A stretch of 64,000 nucleotides of DNA from Candidatus Saccharicenans subterraneus (GCA_003426165.1 QUAH01000013.1:1-64000), one strand, 5' to 3'. Shown: positions 52,610-61,484, counted from the first letter of the stretch. Made by a program: numbers and translations. Notes: generated by a model from the letters alone, not told the origin.

Positions 52610-54838
52610 ATGAAAAAAATTAGAGCTTTGAAATATTTTCTGGCCACTTTTCTGGCCCTGTTTTTTATTGCCGGGAAACCGCCTGAATTTGGCCGGGAAA
52701 GCAATTTTTTCCAGGGATACGTGATACCCCAGCCGGTGGTCAGAATTGGCTTGATCGTCGGAATGAAGGAGGCGGCCATCAGCTCTTCTTCCGGGATGAA
52801 AATCTACGAAATTGGCCGGGAATACAGGCTGCTGGCCGAGGACGCCGAGGAAGTGGTCATCAAGGTCGAGAAAGAAAAGCTGACCGAAAAGTTCGTGCTG
52901 CTCATAACCCAGACCACCGACTACCAGGAAGCCGAGCTCCTGGCCGCTGAACTCAGCCAGAAGCTCCCAGGCCAGGTTCTGGTCGAGGAAAGGGTGGAAG
53001 CCGGCAGCAAGCTGTATCAGCTTAAGTATGGCGAGTTCCTGACCAGGGGACAGGCCCTGGAATCAATCCGGCTCCTGGATAGCCTTGGCTACCGGGATGT
53101 CTGGATCATCAGGGAAATAGTCAGTTTGCCTGAACCCGGTAACATCTGGCTCCAGGTCGACCATAAACTTCAGTCTTATAATAAAGAAGCCGACCTTTAT
53201 TTTATCCCGGCTTTTCCCGAAAGCTTTCTCAGGCTCAACGAACGCAGTTACCGCGGTATTTTCCAGCTCAAGAATACCGGCCGCGGGTTGGCCCTGATCA
53301 ATATCTTGAACCTGGAAGATTATCTTAAGGGCGTGGTGCCGCTGGAAATGTCGCCGGGGACCTTCAATGCCCTGGAAGCCCTAAAGGCCCAGGCGGTGGC
53401 GGCCAGGACCTATGCCCTCAAAAATCTTGGCCGGAACAGCAGCCTCGGCTTTGACCTGACCGATACCCAGAGCTCCCAGGTCTACGGTGGCCTGTCGGCC
53501 GAGCATCCCCTGAGCAACCGGGCGGTTGAAGAAACGGCCGGCGAGGTGATCACCTACAAGAATGAACTGATTAACGCCCTTTATACCAGCACCTGTGGCG
53601 GTATGACCGAGGATGCGGAAAACATCTTTTCCGGGCGTCCGGTTCCATATCTTAAAAGCGTAAGCTGCACCCACGAGAAGCAACCCGAATGGCGACTGGA
53701 AACGGCCCGGGCCTATCCTGGAATCAGGATCAAGGGGCGGGATATACTGGCCGAGGTCTTCCCTCTGCTGGCTGCCGGGATAATTTCCCACAATTCTCCG
53801 GCTGACTATTTCGACCAGCCCGCAACCGGGGAGGAAGTGGCCGGGTACCTCGGGCGGGTTAGCGAGTTCAGAAAGATCAACAACCCGGCTGATATTCCCG
53901 GCCTGGAAAAATTACCCCAGGTCAACTTCGTGGAGCTGGCCCATGTCCTGGTTGGTTTCTTCGGCTGGCAGGACAAGACCGGCCTGCTGCTTCTGCCCGC
54001 CGAGGTGGAATTTATGCTCAAGGACCAGCAGCGCCATAAAGACCTTAAGGAAGCTGACCGCAGGGCTCTGGCCTACCTGCTGCAATCGGGAATATATCCC
54101 AATTACCTGCGCGAGGATAATCTGTTCCGTCCGGTGACCAGGGCCGAACTGGCCTTCATCCTGAAAAAGTCGCTGAGCTGGCTGGAAGACCTTTACCACC
54201 AGGGAACCTTTCTGGGGAAGAAGGGAGAACAGCTGGAAGTGATGGAAGGAAATAACCGCCGGTTGCTGTCCTGGCCGGCTGACGGCTACCTGCTGAGAAG
54301 CCTGGAAGAAGGCACCTTCCCGGCCAGGTCGCTGCTTCTTCTGGGTGGCGAAAAAATCAGGTGGATTGAAGCCGAAGGCCAGGTGCGGTTGCTGGAAGTC
54401 ATGTATCCGCCCAACACCAATGTCCTGGACCGCAATTCCCGCTACAACCGCTGGAACGTCAGGGTGGCCCGGGAAGAACTGGAAAAAAACATCCTGAAGT
54501 CCTATCCCCAGGTCGGAACGCTGTCTGACCTCAAGGTTCTGCAGAGGGGAAAATCGAACCGGGTGATTGAACTGCAGATTACCGGTGACAAGGGAACGGT
54601 GGTGGTCGAGGGCCTGAGGGTGCGCTGGGCGCTTAACCTGAAGGATACGCTCTTTTCCATCGACCGGGAATATGACCCTTCCGGCCGGCTGTCGCACTTT
54701 GTGTTCAGCGGCCGGGGCTGGGGGCATGGCGTTGGCCTGTGCCAGGTGGGTGCCTACGGCATGGCCCTGGCCGGGGCCGGCTACAAAGACATCCTCAGCC
54801 ATTACTATAAAAATATAAAGATTGAAAAGGTCCACTGA
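52610..54838 (+). CDS. SpoIID/LytB-like protein with SPOR-like and SLH-like segments
   Basis: The 742-residue secreted protein has a short signal segment, a SPOR-like module (about 95-170: VLLITQTTDYQEAELLAAELSQ, SKLYQLKYGEFLTRGQA), then the SpoIID domain beginning LNLEDYLKGVVPLEMSPGTFNALEALKAQAVAARTY with the glutamate typical of this lytic enzyme. STCGG-type and C-terminal FSGRGWGHGVGLCQVGAYGMA motifs are present. Between the halves is an insertion of about 240 residues with an SLH-like repeat (GIYPNYLREDNLFRPVTRAELAF). SpoIID trims denuded glycan strands of peptidoglycan; in non-sporulating cells similar proteins act at division or lysis. uppP follows 100 bp downstream. Confidence 0.82.
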   Translation: MKKIRALKYFLATFLALFFIAGKPPEFGRESNFFQGYVIPQPVVRIGLIVGMKEAAISSSSGMKIYEIGREYRLLAEDAEEVVIKVEKEKLTEKFVLLITQTTDYQEAELLAAELSQKLPGQVLVEERVEAGSKLYQLKYGEFLTRGQALESIRLLDSLGYRDVWIIREIVSLPEPGNIWLQVDHKLQSYNKEADLYFIPAFPESFLRLNERSYRGIFQLKNTGRGLALINILNLEDYLKGVVPLEMSPGTFNALEALKAQAVAARTYALKNLGRNSSLGFDLTDTQSSQVYGGLSAEHPLSNRAVEETAGEVITYKNELINALYTSTCGGMTEDAENIFSGRPVPYLKSVSCTHEKQPEWRLETARAYPGIRIKGRDILAEVFPLLAAGIISHNSPADYFDQPATGEEVAGYLGRVSEFRKINNPADIPGLEKLPQVNFVELAHVLVGFFGWQDKTGLLLLPAEVEFMLKDQQRHKDLKEADRRALAYLLQSGIYPNYLREDNLFRPVTRAELAFILKKSLSWLEDLYHQGTFLGKKGEQLEVMEGNNRRLLSWPADGYLLRSLEEGTFPARSLLLLGGEKIRWIEAEGQVRLLEVMYPPNTNVLDRNSRYNRWNVRVAREELEKNILKSYPQVGTLSDLKVLQRGKSNRVIELQITGDKGTVVVEGLRVRWALNLKDTLFSIDREYDPSGRLSHFVFSGRGWGHGVGLCQVGAYGMALAGAGYKDILSHYYKNIKIEKVH

Positions 54839-54938
54839 AAAATTTCCTTCCGCCCGGCCCTGAGTTGACAATATCCCTGAACCGTTGTAGATAAGTGTTT
54901 CGCCATCTGCTTCGGGCTGACCGTTAAGAGGTTGAGAT

Positions 54939-55718
54939 ATGAACTATTTACAGGCGCTGGTGCTCGGTTTTCTTCAGGGCCTGGGAGAATTCCTGCCGAT
55001 TTCCAGTTCGGCCCACCTGGTTATAGGTCCCTATTTTTTCAACTGGAACTACCAGGGGCTGCAGTATGATGTAATGCTGCACCTGGGGACGCTGCTGGCC
55101 ATTGTGGCCTATTTCTGGAAAGACTGGATAAAGATAATCGCCGACGGCTTTACCAGGCCGAAGGAAAAAGAAGGACGTTTTCTATGGTATGTGCTGCTGG
55201 CCACGGTTCCCGGGGCCCTGGCCGGGTATTTTCTGGAAGAAAAAGCCGAAACTGTCTTCAGGGAGCCCCAGGTAATAGCCGGCAGCCTGATTTTCTTTTC
55301 CATTTTTATCTTTCTGGCCGACCGGCTGGCCAGGAGCCAGAAGGGGCTGGATGAGCTCAGGCTGACCGATGTTCTGCTCATCGGCCTGGCCCAGAGCCTG
55401 GCCATCGTGCCGGGAACTTCGCGCTCCGGGATGACCATCATGATGGCCCTTTTCCTGGGCTATCGTCGCCAGGCGGCAGCCAGGTTTTCTTTTCTGCTGG
55501 CCACGCCGCTGATCGTGGGAGCGGCTCTCCTGGAAATTCCGAAGATAGCCCTGTCGGAAATAAGTGGTCCCTTTATAGTCGGCTTCCTGTCCTCGGCCCT
55601 GTTTGGTTTTCTGTCGATCGGGTTCCTCCTTTCCTTCCTGCGGACCAGGAACCTGGTGCCATTTGTCCTCTACCGCCTGGGACTGGCCCTGCTGATCCTG
55701 CTAAAATATTTTCTATAA
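54939..55718 (+). CDS. uppP: Undecaprenyl-diphosphatase UppP (BacA)
   Basis: This membrane enzyme recycles undecaprenyl diphosphate to the monophosphate carrier for peptidoglycan and surface polymers; high levels give bacitracin resistance. The 259-residue protein begins MNYLQALVLGFLQGLGEFLPISSSAHL, which includes the first catalytic motif (GEFLPISSSAH), and has the second in PGTSRSGMTIMMAL. Several membrane helices fill the rest. Following the SpoIID-like gene fits a cell-wall role for the region. Confidence 0.95.
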   Translation: MNYLQALVLGFLQGLGEFLPISSSAHLVIGPYFFNWNYQGLQYDVMLHLGTLLAIVAYFWKDWIKIIADGFTRPKEKEGRFLWYVLLATVPGALAGYFLEEKAETVFREPQVIAGSLIFFSIFIFLADRLARSQKGLDELRLTDVLLIGLAQSLAIVPGTSRSGMTIMMALFLGYRRQAAARFSFLLATPLIVGAALLEIPKIALSEISGPFIVGFLSSALFGFLSIGFLLSFLRTRNLVPFVLYRLGLALLILLKYFL

Positions 55719-55783
55719 ATTGACTTGTGGTGGCATCTTCCCTAAAATACAGCTTACCTTCATCATCTTTCCTGGAGGATACA

Positions 55784-56638
55784 GTGAAAAATACAGCTCT
55801 CTCCTCTGACCGAAAAGAGGCCCGCGAGTACCAGACAGCTTCCTCTGGCCTGTTCTTCAAGGCCAGAAAAGTCCTTTACGAAAAGAAATCGGCCTTTCAG
55901 AAAATAGAAATCATTGAGAACGATTTTTATGGCCGGGTGCTGTTCCTGGATGGTCTGGTCCAGACCACCGAAAAGGATGAATTTTTCTACCACGAGATGC
56001 TGGTCCATCCGGCCCTGGCCTGCCTGCCGCACCCGGAAAAAGTGCTGGTGATAGGCGGGGGAGACGGCGGGGCCCTGAGGGAAGTGCTGAAACACCCGGT
56101 CAAGAAAGCCTGGCTGGTGGAAATAGACCAGGAAGTCATCAGGGCCTGCGAGAGATTCTTCCCCTGGCTCGAGGCCGCCCTATCCGACCCCCGGGCCGAG
56201 CTGGCCATCGCCGACGGCTTCGATTTCATCCAGAGGACCAGCGAGCGCTTCGAGGCCATCATCGTCGATTCTTCCGACCCGGTCGGACCTTCGGCCATCC
56301 TGCACGCCCGCGATTTTTACCTCAAGCTGAAAAAGGTGCTGAAGCCCGGCGGCGTCATCGTGGCCCAGGCCGGCTCCCAGCTCCTGCACCTTAAAGAACA
56401 CGGGCAGAAGGCCCGCTTCCTGAAGAAAATGTTCAGGTATTCCAGCTTCTACTCGGCACCGGTGCCAACCTACCCGGTCGGAACCTGGTGTTATACGTTT
56501 CTTTCGGACAGAGTGGACCCGCTGAAGGTTAAGAAGCTGAGAATACCGGCCGACCTGAAATATTTCAACGAGGAAATCTTCCGGGCCAGTTTTGCCCAGC
56601 CGGCTTTTTTCCAGAAGGCCCTGAGAAGTGCAAGATAA
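55784..56638 (+). CDS. speE: Spermidine synthase (polyamine aminopropyltransferase) homologue
   Basis: The 284-residue protein has the SpeE fold: an N-terminal beta domain (KKSAFQKIEIIENDFYGRVLFLDGLVQTTEKDEFFYHEML), then a Rossmann methyltransferase-like core with VLVIGGGDGGALREVLKH (decarboxylated SAM site), VEIDQEVI and DSSDPVGPSAIL. It transfers aminopropyl from decarboxylated SAM to putrescine. A GTG at 55784 five bases after GGAGG is preferred; a GTG at 55727 would add 19 residues with no family match and overlap the likely TAAAAT -10 box (55743-55748). No speD or arginine decarboxylase is nearby. Confidence 0.9.
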   Translation: MKNTALSSDRKEAREYQTASSGLFFKARKVLYEKKSAFQKIEIIENDFYGRVLFLDGLVQTTEKDEFFYHEMLVHPALACLPHPEKVLVIGGGDGGALREVLKHPVKKAWLVEIDQEVIRACERFFPWLEAALSDPRAELAIADGFDFIQRTSERFEAIIVDSSDPVGPSAILHARDFYLKLKKVLKPGGVIVAQAGSQLLHLKEHGQKARFLKKMFRYSSFYSAPVPTYPVGTWCYTFLSDRVDPLKVKKLRIPADLKYFNEEIFRASFAQPAFFQKALRSAR

Positions 56639-56748
56639 TTAGCGGGCGAATAAAGGCAGGGAATGCCTGACCGCCACTCGCCAGAGTTGGTTCTGATAAT
56701 AATTCCAGAAAAAAGTCTGAAACTTCTCTTCTTCTTGAGCTTTTGAAA

Positions 56749-57795
56749 TTATTTTTTGGGGGCCTGGTCCAGGATTTTTTTGAGCAGTTTCTTATCTTTG
56801 GGAAACTGGCCAACCGACGGCAGGCGCTGGAGAAGCAAAGCCCAGTTGGGGTCCAGGGCAAAGACCTTTTTGAACAGCGGCAGGCTTTCTTCCACCCGCC
56901 CGGTTGAGGCCATGGTGACCGCCGGCCAGAAAATCATCTCCGGGTTGCCGCTGTAAAGTTCCATGGCCCGGTTGTATTCTTTCATGGCCTCTTCAACCTT
57001 GTTTTCGGTCAGCAGCTCATCACCACGGTTCATGTGGTTGTAGGCCTTGGCAATTAAAACCAGCCTTTTCATTTCCTTAACTGGCTCCGGGTGGTCCTCA
57101 ATCCGCAGGTCGTAAACCCTGTCCTTCCACCAGACGCCCGAACTTTTACCGCTGACCACCAGGATGGCCGCCGATTGCTTGCCCCTGATGTCGCCGCCCT
57201 CTTTTTCCGCCGCTTCCAGTGCGGCCAGCAGCCTGTCGACCAGCTCTCCCTTGGTCGTCTGGTAGGCCCTGGCCATGGCTTCCCAGACGGTGTTCTTGAG
57301 CATCATGTTGGCTTGGCAGGAAAAGCCATCGCCCTTGAAATGCCCGGCCTCGGCGATGCAGTTTTTACCGGTATGGACGGCCACCCGCCCGCTGGCATCG
57401 ACCATGGCCACCTGGCGGACTTCAGGGGTACGGTCGGACTTGAGCAGGCCGCTCAGGGCCTCTTCGGCGCTCTTCCCGGCCCGCATCATCTCCAGGCCCA
57501 GTGCCCCGTAAGACGGGTCGACGAAAGACTGGGTGGCTACCGCCCCCACGCCCGAGGCCGCCCAGCTGACGATGCTGCCCACCGAAAACCAGTGCGACTG
57601 CACGGCCACGCCCAGCTCGCCGGTTTCCCGGTCATAGGCCACGATGGAATAGGTGGTTACCGGCCTCAGGTTCTTGGGGGCAGGGTTGTCATCGGTCGGA
57701 AAGGAAAAAGCCAAAAGGCTGAGAAAAAAGACCATAACCGGAATTAAAAAAATAATTACTGGCCGATTGGCGCTGGCGAGGTGAATTCTGTTCAT
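56749..57795 (-). CDS. Secreted DUF1028 protein with C-terminal TPR
   Basis: After a signal segment (about 13-32), residues 46-270 are a DUF1028 domain, a fold related to Ntn hydrolases: TTYSIVAYDRETGELGVAVQSHWFSVGS, GAVATQSFVDPSYG and the FSCQANMM region. The C-terminal part (about 275-345) reads as tetratricopeptide-like helices (KAYNHMNRGDELLTENKVEEAMKEYNRAMELYSGNPEM). DUF1028 proteins have no settled function. GGAGGAAGG precedes the ATG. It is convergent with speE, 110 bp apart. Confidence 0.82.
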   Translation of the reverse strand: MNRIHLASANRPVIIFLIPVMVFFLSLLAFSFPTDDNPAPKNLRPVTTYSIVAYDRETGELGVAVQSHWFSVGSIVSWAASGVGAVATQSFVDPSYGALGLEMMRAGKSAEEALSGLLKSDRTPEVRQVAMVDASGRVAVHTGKNCIAEAGHFKGDGFSCQANMMLKNTVWEAMARAYQTTKGELVDRLLAALEAAEKEGGDIRGKQSAAILVVSGKSSGVWWKDRVYDLRIEDHPEPVKEMKRLVLIAKAYNHMNRGDELLTENKVEEAMKEYNRAMELYSGNPEMIFWPAVTMASTGRVEESLPLFKKVFALDPNWALLLQRLPSVGQFPKDKKLLKKILDQAPKK

Positions 57796-58331
57796 GCCTT
57801 CCTCCAGATTATTTTATTCTCATAATCATTTTTAATAATTCTCCAGATTTTTCCAACAGAAATTTTTTCTCGTGGCCAGGAGAAGTTACTTATGATGAAA
57901 ATTAAAATCCTTAGAATGGGCAAAAAACTTGTTCTTGGAAAGATTCGGGACTGATAATTCCCTCGTTTGATAACTCTGCTGGAATACTTCACTGAGGCCA
58001 TTTCTTTCAGTCCCGGCCGCCGGGCCAATACCCAATCCCCAGGCTGGAGAAATAGAGGAAGTATCCCCCGGGAACTTAAGGCAAGTGCCACAGCCCGGCT
58101 CCGGCGGTTAAGGCAGGGGAAACCTTAAACTGAGAAGTTGCTTTGGTGATAGAAACTTAATAGCTAAAATGGCGGGAAGGTCTGGGCCAGACCAGTAGCT
58201 GGCAGTTGCTTACCGGAAAGCAAGGGGCACGGGGATGACCGGGCGGGATTTGAAATTAGAAGAAGCTCTCGCAGGAAAAGGAACGGATGGTCGATATGGC
58301 GAGTTTATAATTTTCCTGGAAAGAAAAAAAG
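57796..58331. other. Long gene-free stretch, possible structured RNA
   Basis: No convincing gene is present; a 99-codon minus-strand frame at 57792-58091 overlaps the DUF1028 start and resembles nothing. From about 58040 to 58130 several short inverted repeats nest together (CCGGG at 58068-58072 with CCCGG at 58094-58098, with GGCA..TGCC between them). This hints at a folded leader or RNA, but no known riboswitch or RNA family could be matched. Confidence 0.3.
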
Positions 58332-58357
58332 GGGGAAATGCCGTCCGGCATTTCCCC
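58321..58357 (-). terminator. Rho-independent terminator after the small secreted protein gene
   Basis: GGGGAAATGCC (58332-58342) pairs with GGCATTTCCCC (58347-58357). On the minus strand this is followed by CCTTTTTTT (complement of 58324-58331). It begins 22 bases after the stop codon. Confidence 0.88.
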
Positions 58358-58378
58358 TTTCTTCAGTTCTTTCCGGTC

Positions 58379-58753
58379 TCAGCCGGTCTTTCTGACGGCT
58401 TTCCAGGTGGCCGTGCCGAAGTTGCCCATCTCCACTTCGCCGGTGATGTTGTTGGCGTCCTGGATCTTGCCCTTGTAGGTCATGGTGAAAGACCCCTGTG
58501 GCCCTTCCCGGGTGATCGACCATTCGATGGCATCGCCCTTGACCGTTCCCTCGCCGGTGATTTCGCCGCCGCGCATGCTCTGCATGGTCACGGTCAGTTT
58601 TTCACCTTCCTGGACGAACTTGATGTCGCTGGTGCGTTCGCCGCGGGGGGTGGTGATGGTGAAGCTCCAGTCTCCGGTCACGTTGACCTGGGCAGCCACG
58701 GCCAGCAGGCCGCTTACCGCCACGATCAGGAAAAGAAGGCAGGCTTTTTTCAT
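58379..58753 (-). CDS. Small secreted beta-rich protein
   Basis: The ATG at 58753 follows AGGAGG and gives 124 residues; a longer frame from 58810 has no such site. A signal peptide (MKKACLLFLIVAVSGLLAVAAQ) leads to a single small domain with repeated strands: VTGDWSFTITTPRGERTSDIKFVQEGEKLTVTMQS, GEITGEGTVKGDAIEWSI and ITGEVEMGNFGTATWKAVR. The pattern of alternating G-D-x-I-x-W strands resembles small lipocalin-like barrels. No function can be given. It follows the threonine dehydrogenase gene on the same strand by 65 nt. Confidence 0.7.
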   Translation of the reverse strand: MKKACLLFLIVAVSGLLAVAAQVNVTGDWSFTITTPRGERTSDIKFVQEGEKLTVTMQSMRGGEITGEGTVKGDAIEWSITREGPQGSFTMTYKGKIQDANNITGEVEMGNFGTATWKAVRKTG

Positions 58754-58818
58754 TTTAGTCCTCCTTTTATTTCTGACGCTTCTCTGCCGCTTTTCTTCCA
58801 TAAAAATCATGGGCGATT

Positions 58819-59799
58819 TTACGGGTATTTTAATCTACCCTGTTGCCGCTTTTCTCCCAGCACCCGGAGCATGTCGGCGGTCATGGCCGCCAGGTCGTAA
58901 TCCGGCTTCCAGCCCCATTCTTCCCGGGCCGCGCTGTCGTCGATTGATTCCGGCCAGCTGTCGGCGATGGCCTGGCGGAAGTCGGGCCGGTAGTCCACCT
59001 CAAAATCGGGCAGGTGTTTCTTGATTTCCGCGGCCAGCTCGGCGGCCGAGAAGGACATGGCCGTGACATTGAAGTTGGAGTGGTGCTTCAGGCGGGAAAA
59101 GTCGGCGGCCATCAGCTCGATTATTGACTTCAGGCAATCGGGCATGTACATCATCGGCAGCCTGGTTTCCGGCTTGAGAAAGCAGGTATAGCTGCGGTTG
59201 ATTATGGCCTCGTAAAATATGGCCACGGCGTAGTCGGTGGTACCGCCGCCGGGCAGGGTTTCGTTGCTGATGATCCCGGGAAAACGGCAGCCCCGGACAT
59301 CGAGGTTATACTTTCTGACATAATAATCGCACAGGTGCTCCCCGGCCACCTTGGTCACCCCGTAAATGGTGGTGGGACTGAGGACGGTATCCTGGGGGGT
59401 GTTGACCCGCGGCGTGGCCGGGCCGAAGACGGCGATGGAGCTGGGACAGAAGACCTGCCTCACCCCGAGCTCCCTGGAAGCCTCCAGGATATTATAAAGG
59501 CCGTTGATATTAACTTCCCAGGCTTTTTGGGGAAACTTTTCCCCGGTGGCTGAGAGGATGGCCGCCAGGTGGTAGATGACCTTGACCCGGTACCTCTGGA
59601 CCAGCTGGCCTATTTCCTGGCGGCTGGTCACATCCAGCTTTTCGAAGGGCCCTGAATTTTCCAGGGCGGGGGAGGGCCGGGCCACGTCCGAGGCAATTAC
59701 TTTATCGTTTCCGTAAAGCTTCCTCAGGGCTGGAACCAGCTCGGAACCAATCTGTCCGGAAGCGCCGGTGACCAGGATAGTCTCGGTTTCAGGGGTCAT
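58819..59799 (-). CDS. L-threonine 3-dehydrogenase, SDR type
   Basis: This 326-residue extended SDR oxidises L-threonine to 2-amino-3-ketobutyrate with NAD. Besides TGASGQIG and YGVTK, it has segments special to the SDR-type threonine dehydrogenases: LSATGEKFPQKAWEVNINGLYNI, RGCRFPGIIS, PGGGTTDYAVAIFYEAI and MYMPDCLKSIIELM. The product would normally go to a CoA ligase (Kbl) to give glycine and acetyl-CoA. The only alpha-oxoamine synthase in the window, at 7.2 kb, looks more like serine palmitoyltransferase. It is divergent from hutH. GAGGAG precedes its ATG. Confidence 0.85.
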   Translation of the reverse strand: MTPETETILVTGASGQIGSELVPALRKLYGNDKVIASDVARPSPALENSGPFEKLDVTSRQEIGQLVQRYRVKVIYHLAAILSATGEKFPQKAWEVNINGLYNILEASRELGVRQVFCPSSIAVFGPATPRVNTPQDTVLSPTTIYGVTKVAGEHLCDYYVRKYNLDVRGCRFPGIISNETLPGGGTTDYAVAIFYEAIINRSYTCFLKPETRLPMMYMPDCLKSIIELMAADFSRLKHHSNFNVTAMSFSAAELAAEIKKHLPDFEVDYRPDFRQAIADSWPESIDDSAAREEWGWKPDYDLAAMTADMLRVLGEKRQQGRLKYP

Positions 59800-59891
59800 C
59801 TTAGCTCCTCGTATCCTGTGGAATTAAGAATAAAATCTTATATCCTGACGGGGGCCGGATGTCAATAAAACCGAGAAAATTCTTTCCAGTC

Positions 59892-59920
59892 TTGCCTTTA
59901 TCGGCGACTTCCTATAAATT
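59892..59920 (+). promoter_or_regulatory. Possible promoter for the ammonia-lyase gene
   Basis: TTGCCT (59892-59897), 17-nt spacer, TAAATT (59915-59920). An overlapping TATAAA at 59913-59918 is an alternative -10. The transcript would start near 59927, before the strong ribosome site at 59949-59954. Confidence 0.35.
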
Positions 59921-59959
59921 TTATACCTGTCCATGAATTCCCGAAAACAGGAGGAGCTG

Positions 59960-61480
59960 ATGAGCATCGTAGTTGATGGGCACTTGACCATCGACCAGGT
60001 GGTCAGAGTGGCCAGAGAAAACCAGCCGGTGGAAATTCACCCGGAAGCCAAGGCCCGTATCAAGAAATGCCGGGCCCTGCTGGAAGACAAGATCAAGAAA
60101 AATGAAATCATGTACGGTGTCAATACCGGAATCGGAGAGCTGGCTAACGTCGTTCTCAGCCAGGAACAGGTGGAGAAATTCCAGAAGTACATAATTTACA
60201 GCCACGCGGCCGGCTATGGCCAGCCCCTGCCCATAGAGGTGGTCAGGGCAGCCATGCTGTCCAGGATCAGCTGTCACTGCCATGGCCACTCTGGTTTGCG
60301 CCTGGAAGTGGTGGAGATGCTGGCCGAGCTGCTCAACCGGGGAGTGACCCCGGTGGTCTGCGAGAAAGGTTCGGTCGGAGCCTGCGGCGACCTGTCGCCC
60401 ATGTCCCAGATTGCCCTGGTCCTTATGGGCGAGGGCGAGGCTTATTACCGCGGGGAACGGCTGCCGGCCAGGGAAGCCCTGGACAGGGCCGGGCTCAAGC
60501 CCCTGGTCTTCCAGGCCCGGGACGGGCTGGCCACCATCAACGGCTCTAACGTCATCACCGGGCTGGGAGCCCTGGAAGTTTACGACACCCTGCGCTGGAT
60601 AAAAAACTCGGAAATCGTGGCGGCCATGACCCTGGAGGTCCTGAATGCCAATATGAAAGCCTACGACGAGCGGGTTCACAAGGTCCGCGGTTATCCGGGA
60701 GCTTTAACTTCGGCTGAAAATATCCGAAGGATTACCGAGGGCAGCGAGCTGCTCAAGCAGCCCGGGAAAAAAGTCCAGGACGCCTACAGCCTGAGAAGCA
60801 CTCCGCAGGTGGTGGGTGCGGCCCGGGATGCCTGGCAGTGGGCCAAATACATGATCGAGGTGGAACTCAACGGAGCGGCCGACAATCCAATCTTTTTCCC
60901 GGATGATGACCTGGTCCTGACCGGGGCCAACTTCCAGGGAGTGCCGCAGGCCTTCGCCCTGGAGCTCCTGGGAACGGCCATCACCACCGTCTGCGTCCTG
61001 TCCGAGCGCCGGGTCAACCGGCTGATGAACCCCCATCTCAGCGTCGGGCTTCCGGCCTTTCTGACGCGTGGCGCGGGCATGTTCTCCGGCCTGATGCTGA
61101 GCCAGTACACGGCCGGGGCCCTGGTCTGCGAGAACCGGGTGCTGTCCCACCCGGCGGCTACCGGCTCCATACCGGCTGCGGCCGACCAGGAAGATTTCGT
61201 CAGCATGGGCATGACCACCGCCCTCAAGACCAGGCAGATCCTGGATAACGCCCAGGCCGTGCTGGCCATTGAGTTCATTGCCGGGGCCCAGGCCATAGAT
61301 TTCCGCAAGCCGCTTCGGCCCAGCCCGGCGGTCCAGGCTGCCTATGAAGTCATCAGGAAGTACGTGGATTTCATGGACGAAGACCGACCGCTCTATTCTG
61401 ACATCAACCGGCTGAAGGAAGTGGTCCAGAGCGGTGAAATCCTGGAGGCGGTGGAGAAAGTTACCGGCCCGTTGAAATAA
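59960..61480 (+). CDS. hutH: MIO-type aromatic amino acid ammonia-lyase (histidine ammonia-lyase homologue) with Ala-Cys-Gly triad
   Basis: The 506-residue protein has the ammonia-lyase/aminomutase fold: YGVNTGIGEL (catalytic tyrosine Y52), YSHAAGYGQPL, TINGSNVITG, RSTPQVVGAARD and ADQEDFVSMG. These enzymes build the MIO cofactor from Ala-Ser-Gly. Here the triad is A141-C142-G143 (codon TGC at 60383-60385) in GSVGACGDLSP. AGGAGG lies five bases before the ATG at 60?-independent start 59960; an ATG at 59933 would add nine residues. Histidine is the likeliest substrate because of the SH pair, but tyrosine or phenylalanine lyases or mutases are possible. No other hut gene is present; an SDR follows 24 nt later. 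Confidence 0.83.
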   Translation: MSIVVDGHLTIDQVVRVARENQPVEIHPEAKARIKKCRALLEDKIKKNEIMYGVNTGIGELANVVLSQEQVEKFQKYIIYSHAAGYGQPLPIEVVRAAMLSRISCHCHGHSGLRLEVVEMLAELLNRGVTPVVCEKGSVGACGDLSPMSQIALVLMGEGEAYYRGERLPAREALDRAGLKPLVFQARDGLATINGSNVITGLGALEVYDTLRWIKNSEIVAAMTLEVLNANMKAYDERVHKVRGYPGALTSAENIRRITEGSELLKQPGKKVQDAYSLRSTPQVVGAARDAWQWAKYMIEVELNGAADNPIFFPDDDLVLTGANFQGVPQAFALELLGTAITTVCVLSERRVNRLMNPHLSVGLPAFLTRGAGMFSGLMLSQYTAGALVCENRVLSHPAATGSIPAAADQEDFVSMGMTTALKTRQILDNAQAVLAIEFIAGAQAIDFRKPLRPSPAVQAAYEVIRKYVDFMDEDRPLYSDINRLKEVVQSGEILEAVEKVTGPLK

Positions 61481-61484
61481 AATT

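Noticed and set aside
57792-58091. 99-codon minus-strand frame before the DUF1028 gene
   Set aside because: Overlaps the DUF1028 start, has no ribosome site at its ATG and no recognisable features; treated as chance.
58050-58200. Possible RNase P RNA or cobalamin riboswitch (GAGGAAG and GTGCCACAG-like words)
   Set aside because: Single short words resemble conserved parts, but their order, spacing and the pairing core do not fit either family.
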